DNA of 64,000 nt from assembly GCA_045544035.1 (NCBI GenBank), contig JAZPYE010000013.1:124001-188000 (forward strand), written 5' to 3'. Of the stretch, positions 60,961 to 64,000 are shown piece after piece. Source of the stretch: SIG587 sp045544035 (lineage in GTDB: Bacteria; Bacillota; Clostridia; Oscillospirales; Acutalibacteraceae). Positions within the stretch are counted from its first letter, which is position 1, and each line of letters opens with the position of its first letter. The notes beneath the pieces were generated by a model, which made no database searches, was not told the origin of the DNA, and was given only the letters and a program-made list of their open reading frames with translations. The position numbers and the translations under genes are program-made.

Positions 60961-61533
60961 ATGAAACCCGTTTTAGTTGAAATTTCTGCACGCCATGTGC
61001 ATGTTAGCCGTGAGGACCTTGACATCCTTTTTGGTAAGGGCTATGAATTGACCCCCAAAAAGGACCTTTCTCAGCCCGGTCAATTCGCCTGTGAGGAGCG
61101 CGTTAAGGTTATTGGCACAAAGAAGGAACTCCCCGGTGTTTCAATTCTCGGTCCCTGCCGCAAGGCAACTCAGGTTGAGCTTTCTTTAACCGATGCACGT
61201 TCCATCGGCGTTGCCGCCCCCATTCGTGAGTCCGGCGACATTGAAGGTAGCGGCACCTGCAAGCTGGTTGGCCCCTGCGGTGAGGTTGAAATCCCCTGCG
61301 GTGTTATCGCGGCAAAACGCCATATCCACATGACCACAGCCGATGCCGAGAAATACGGTATTACCGACTGTCAAATCGTTAAAGTTAAAATCCCCACCGA
61401 GGGCAGAGCCCTTATTTTTGATGATGTTGTTGCTCGCGTTAGCGATTCCTATGCTCTTGCAATGCATCTTGACACCGACGAAGCAAATGCCGCAGGTATT
61501 GCCGGCAGCTGCACAGGTGAAATTCTTGACTAA
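60961..61533 (+). CDS. pduL: PduL-type phosphotransacylase
   Basis: 190 residues with the two PduL beta-barrel repeats. Zinc-binding histidines sit in ARHVHVS (about 11-17) and KRHIHMT (about 120-126), and RKATQVELS lies between. PduL moves acetyl or propionyl between CoA and phosphate. The N-terminus lacks the encapsulation helix that targets PduL to microcompartments and no shell genes are nearby. It probably serves as a cytosolic phosphotransacetylase feeding acetate kinase. Confidence 0.92.
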   Translation: MKPVLVEISARHVHVSREDLDILFGKGYELTPKKDLSQPGQFACEERVKVIGTKKELPGVSILGPCRKATQVELSLTDARSIGVAAPIRESGDIEGSGTCKLVGPCGEVEIPCGVIAAKRHIHMTTADAEKYGITDCQIVKVKIPTEGRALIFDDVVARVSDSYALAMHLDTDEANAAGIAGSCTGEILD

Positions 61534-62641
61534 TAAAGGTTTAGGTTTATACCTACATATTCCTTTTTGCGAAGCAAAATGCCGCTACTGTGATTTTTAC
61601 AGTTTATCGGGTGACCCTCTTAAAAAGGAGCTTTACAAAAATGCACTTTTAAAGGAAATTAAAAAATGGGGCGAAAAGATTTTTCGCCCCATTAGTTCCA
61701 TTTATATCGGTGGCGGCACACCCTCTGCCCTGCCTGCCCATTTTCTTTGCAAAATTTTAAACTGTGTTAAGAGCAGTTTTTCGGTTTCAAGTGATGCCGA
61801 GATAACGGTTGAGGTAAACCCTAAAAGCGCATCCTTACCCCTTTTTGAAGCCCTTATAAATGCAGGGGTCAACCGCCTCTCCATTGGGGTTCAAAGCGGT
61901 AATGACAGTGAGCTTAAAACCCTCGGCCGCCTGCACAACAGAAAAACTGCCGAGGAAACCTTTTTAAATGCCCGAAAGGCGGGCTTTAAAAACATTTCCC
62001 TTGATTTAATGCTAGCCCTGCCCGATTCAAACACACAAACCCTTAAAAACACCCTCGATTTTTTTATTTCCCTTTCCCCCGAGCACATTTCGGCTTACAT
62101 TTTAAAAATTGAGGAAAACACACCCCTGTTTAAAATTAAAGACACCCTTAATTTGCCCGATGAAAACGAAATTTCTGAGCAGTATTTGCTTGTATCACGC
62201 ACTCTGCAAAACACAGGCTATGAGCATTATGAAATTTCCAACTTTGCCAAAGCGGGCAAAACCTCCTGCCACAATGTTAACTATTGGAAATGCGGAGAAT
62301 ATTTAGGTATTGGCCCTGCCGCTCATTCTTTTTTAGAGGGCAAGCGCTTTTTCTACCCTGCCGATATTATGAAATTCATCACCTGCCCCGAAACGGTTTT
62401 CGACTGTTTTGGCGACGATAAGGAAGAATTTATAATGCTTAATCTGCGCCTTAAAGAGGGACTCAGTTTAAGTGAACTTAAAAACGAATATAACGTGGTG
62501 CCAAGCGCCGCTTTTATGAATAAAATAAAACTTTTTGAGAAAAACGGCCTTTGCACCTTTAATAATAACACAGTGAGCCTGACCGTTAAGGGAATGCTCG
62601 TTTCAAATGAAATCATTGCCCAGTTGGAGGAAAGCTTATGA
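61526..62641 (+). CDS. hemW: HemW-like radical SAM protein
   Basis: About 371 residues. The radical SAM motif CEAKCRYCDF (residues about 16-25) has the extra cysteine arrangement CxxxCxxC, and GGGTPSALP, VNPKS and the C-terminal HemW domain follow. HemW proteins were misnamed coproporphyrinogen oxidases and are now seen as heme chaperones. I chose the TTG start overlapping the pduL end, with AGGTG six bases upstream; an in-frame GTG at 61517 is the alternative. Confidence 0.85.
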   Translation: MTNKGLGLYLHIPFCEAKCRYCDFYSLSGDPLKKELYKNALLKEIKKWGEKIFRPISSIYIGGGTPSALPAHFLCKILNCVKSSFSVSSDAEITVEVNPKSASLPLFEALINAGVNRLSIGVQSGNDSELKTLGRLHNRKTAEETFLNARKAGFKNISLDLMLALPDSNTQTLKNTLDFFISLSPEHISAYILKIEENTPLFKIKDTLNLPDENEISEQYLLVSRTLQNTGYEHYEISNFAKAGKTSCHNVNYWKCGEYLGIGPAAHSFLEGKRFFYPADIMKFITCPETVFDCFGDDKEEFIMLNLRLKEGLSLSELKNEYNVVPSAAFMNKIKLFEKNGLCTFNNNTVSLTVKGMLVSNEIIAQLEESL

Positions 62642-63240
62642 TAACCTATAAAATTCATTTAATCCGCCACGGAATTACCGATGGCAATTTGCAGGGCAGA
62701 TATATCGGTGTAACCGATTTGCCGCTTTCCCCTGATGGTGTAAATGAACTGCTTGAGCTTAAAGGACTAATTGAATATCCAAATGTTAAAAAGGTTTACA
62801 CTTCACCCTTGCTTCGCGCAAGGCAGAGCGCCAACATTCTTTTTGGCGACACTGAGCAAATGGCGGTTGAAAATTTAAAGGAATTCAATTTCGGCATTTT
62901 CGAAAACAAAACCGCCGCAGAGCTTGAAAACACCCCCGAATATAAAGACTTTATTTCGGGCAAAATTTCCGCTCCACCCGAGGGTGAGGACAATGCGGAA
63001 TTCACAAAGCGCATTTGTTTAGGGCTTAATGAAATCGTTAACGATATGATGAAAAATAACATTACAAATGCCGCTGCTGTTATGCACGGCGGCGCAATTA
63101 TGATGCTCCTTGCCGCCGCAGGGCTTCCGAGAAAACACCCCGCCGAGTGGACAAGCGATGCAGGCAGAGGCTACACCATTATGATAACCCCATCCCTTTA
63201 CCACCGCACAGGCGCCGTTGAGGTTATTGATATTATTTAA
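62638..63240 (+). CDS. Histidine phosphatase family protein
   Basis: 200 residues. LIRHGITDGN (about 8-17) contains the phosphorylated histidine RHG. TSPLLRARQSA and the second-half MHGGAI provide the other active-site residues. The group includes alpha-ribazole phosphatase (CobC) and GpmB-like enzymes; no cobalamin gene is nearby, so the substrate is open. The ATG overlaps the hemW stop as ATGA. Confidence 0.85.
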   Translation: MITYKIHLIRHGITDGNLQGRYIGVTDLPLSPDGVNELLELKGLIEYPNVKKVYTSPLLRARQSANILFGDTEQMAVENLKEFNFGIFENKTAAELENTPEYKDFISGKISAPPEGEDNAEFTKRICLGLNEIVNDMMKNNITNAAAVMHGGAIMMLLAAAGLPRKHPAEWTSDAGRGYTIMITPSLYHRTGAVEVIDII

Positions 63241-63261
63241 AATAAAAAACACCTAAAAAAT

Positions 63262-63290
63262 AAACCCCGTGGAAAAATCCACGGGGTTTT
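63262..63290. terminator. Bidirectional terminator
   Basis: Perfect 11-bp stem (AAACCCCGTGG / CCACGGGGTTT) with a six-base loop between the phosphatase gene and convergent rpsI. Confidence 0.9.
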
Positions 63291-63312
63291 CTTTTGTAAT
63301 AAATTCTCTCGA

Positions 63313-63711
63313 CTAACGTTTTGAGAACTGGGGTGCTCTACGTGCGCCTTTAAGACCGTATTTCTTACGCTCTTTCATTCTGGGGTCACGAGTGAGTAAA
63401 CCTGCTTTTTTGAGTGCAGGGCGGAGCTCTTCGTTAAACTGAAGAAGAGCACGAGCAATACCGTGACGGATTGCACCAGCCTGGCCGGTAACGCCGCCGC
63501 CTGCTACACGGCAAACGATATCGAACTTGCCGAGAGTATCGGTGATGTTAAGGGGCTGGCGAACGATGAGTTTAAGGGTCTCAAGACCGAAATAATCATC
63601 AATGTCGCGGTCGTTAATTGTGATTTTACCAGTTCCGTTATAAACGCGAACGCGGGCGACAGAACTCTTTCTTCTGCCGGTACCGTAGAAATAAGGATTG
63701 CCTTCAAACAT
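63313..63711 (-). CDS. rpsI: Small-subunit ribosomal protein uS9
   Basis: 132 residues with the uS9 signature (GTGRRKSSVARV near the N-terminus, GGGVTGQAGAIRHGIARAL in the middle) and the C-terminal RRAPQFSKR tail that reaches the P-site tRNA. It follows rplM by 18 bases, the universal order. Confidence 0.97.
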   Translation of the reverse strand: MFEGNPYFYGTGRRKSSVARVRVYNGTGKITINDRDIDDYFGLETLKLIVRQPLNITDTLGKFDIVCRVAGGGVTGQAGAIRHGIARALLQFNEELRPALKKAGLLTRDPRMKERKKYGLKGARRAPQFSKR

Positions 63712-63729
63712 TGTTTCTGTCTCCCTTCA

Positions 63730-64000
63730 TTAAAATTCAAGTGCTTCGGGCTTCTGAGCAGCATGCTTGTGCTCTGCACCCTTGTAAACACGAAGTCTGG
63801 TTAATGCGTTTCTGCCGATTGTTGTGTCGGGAACCATTCCCTTAACAGCAAGCTCCATTGCCTTTTCAGGGCGGGTGCTCATAAGAGTTGCATACTTAAC
63901 CTCTTTAAGACCACCAACGAAGCCGGTGTGACGGCGATAGAATTTCTTTTCAAGTTTATTACCTGTGAGCACTGCCTTTTCAGCATTGATTACGATAACA
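63730..64000 (-). CDS. rplM: Large-subunit ribosomal protein uL13, 5' end beyond the window
   Basis: The last 89 codons of uL13 are visible, reading through the right edge (VINAEKAVLTGNKLEKKFY, then HTGFVGGLKEV and the MVPDTTIGRNALTRLRVYKG signature). About 55 residues and the start are missing. Confidence 0.95.
   Translation of the reverse strand, partial: VIVINAEKAVLTGNKLEKKFYRRHTGFVGGLKEVKYATLMSTRPEKAMELAVKGMVPDTTIGRNALTRLRVYKGAEHKHAAQKPEALEF

Noticed and set aside
1..64000. CRISPR arrays, prophage or IS transposases, and microcompartment or defence gene clusters.
   Set aside because: No regular repeat-spacer pattern, no integrase, transposase, capsid or shell proteins, and no restriction or toxin-antitoxin pairs were seen on either strand.

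Overview
The window reads as chromosomal housekeeping DNA from a low-to-moderate G+C Gram-positive anaerobe, most likely an uncultured gut or rumen member of the Clostridia (Oscillospirales-like). Evidence for this: a PolC-type replicase, the Firmicutes sepF-ylmH-divIVA division cluster, rpmH-rnpA-yidD-yidC-jag, a lysine riboswitch on an NhaC-type transporter, a 6S RNA candidate, a type A-like RNase P RNA, AsnA, and standard sigma-A promoters with strong AGGAGG ribosome binding sites. I see no phage, IS transposase, CRISPR array or outer-membrane gene. The genus is inference.

Layout. 1-3500 (minus): PlsC-like acyltransferase with a zinc ribbon, a GltS-type carrier and a sodium symporter cut by the window edge. 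3540-3980: tRNA-Gly and tRNA-Arg with their promoter and terminator, followed by a short cassette flanked by an exact copy of the tRNA-Arg 3' end. 4003-25642 (minus): one nearly gapless 19-gene run, miaB-ylbF-mutS-mutL-miaA-hlyD-ylmE-sepF-ylmH-divIVA-ileS-lspA-rluD-HAD-tktN-tktC-cvpA-pgsA-clpE. It mixes tRNA modification, mismatch repair, cell division and translation. 25674-28500: TtcA-like tRNA thiolase, then the lysine-riboswitch-controlled transporter. 28537-31203: the rpmH operon, with a divergent two-gene operon of unknown function at 31232-31888. 31896-33095: a membrane-anchored M23 peptidase with a G5 domain.

33215-43364 (minus): pyrH-frr-uppS-cdsA-dxr-rseP-ispG-polC, joining isoprenoid, phospholipid, translation and replication genes. 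PolC here lacks the inserted proofreading exonuclease. 43361-49914 (minus): rodA/ftsW-like gene, glycosyltransferase, polA, an LMW phosphatase-RimI fusion and tsaD. 49968-52668 (plus): tsaE-tsaB-rpiB, a small element with tRNA T-arm-like inverted ends, upp and a 62-residue membrane peptide whose ribosome binding site lies in a perfect hairpin. TsaD, TsaB and TsaE, the t6A enzymes other than TsaC, thus lie in two divergent operons.

52747-64000: a fused ABC ATPase-permease, an AbrB-type regulator with a zinc ribbon, an unrecognised protein, asnA-azlC-azlD, rnpB, a P-loop ATPase, a 6S RNA candidate, a DUF1292 protein, pduL-hemW-phosphatase, and rpsI-rplM (rplM cut by the window edge).

I found no convincing large undescribed system. 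The best leads are the exonuclease-less PolC (paired with a PolA whose proofreading site is also degenerate), the two tRNA-derived short elements, the phosphatase-RimI fusion, the sequestered ribosome binding site, and the unknown operon beside rpmH. Coordinates of non-coding features were read by eye and may be off by a few bases.
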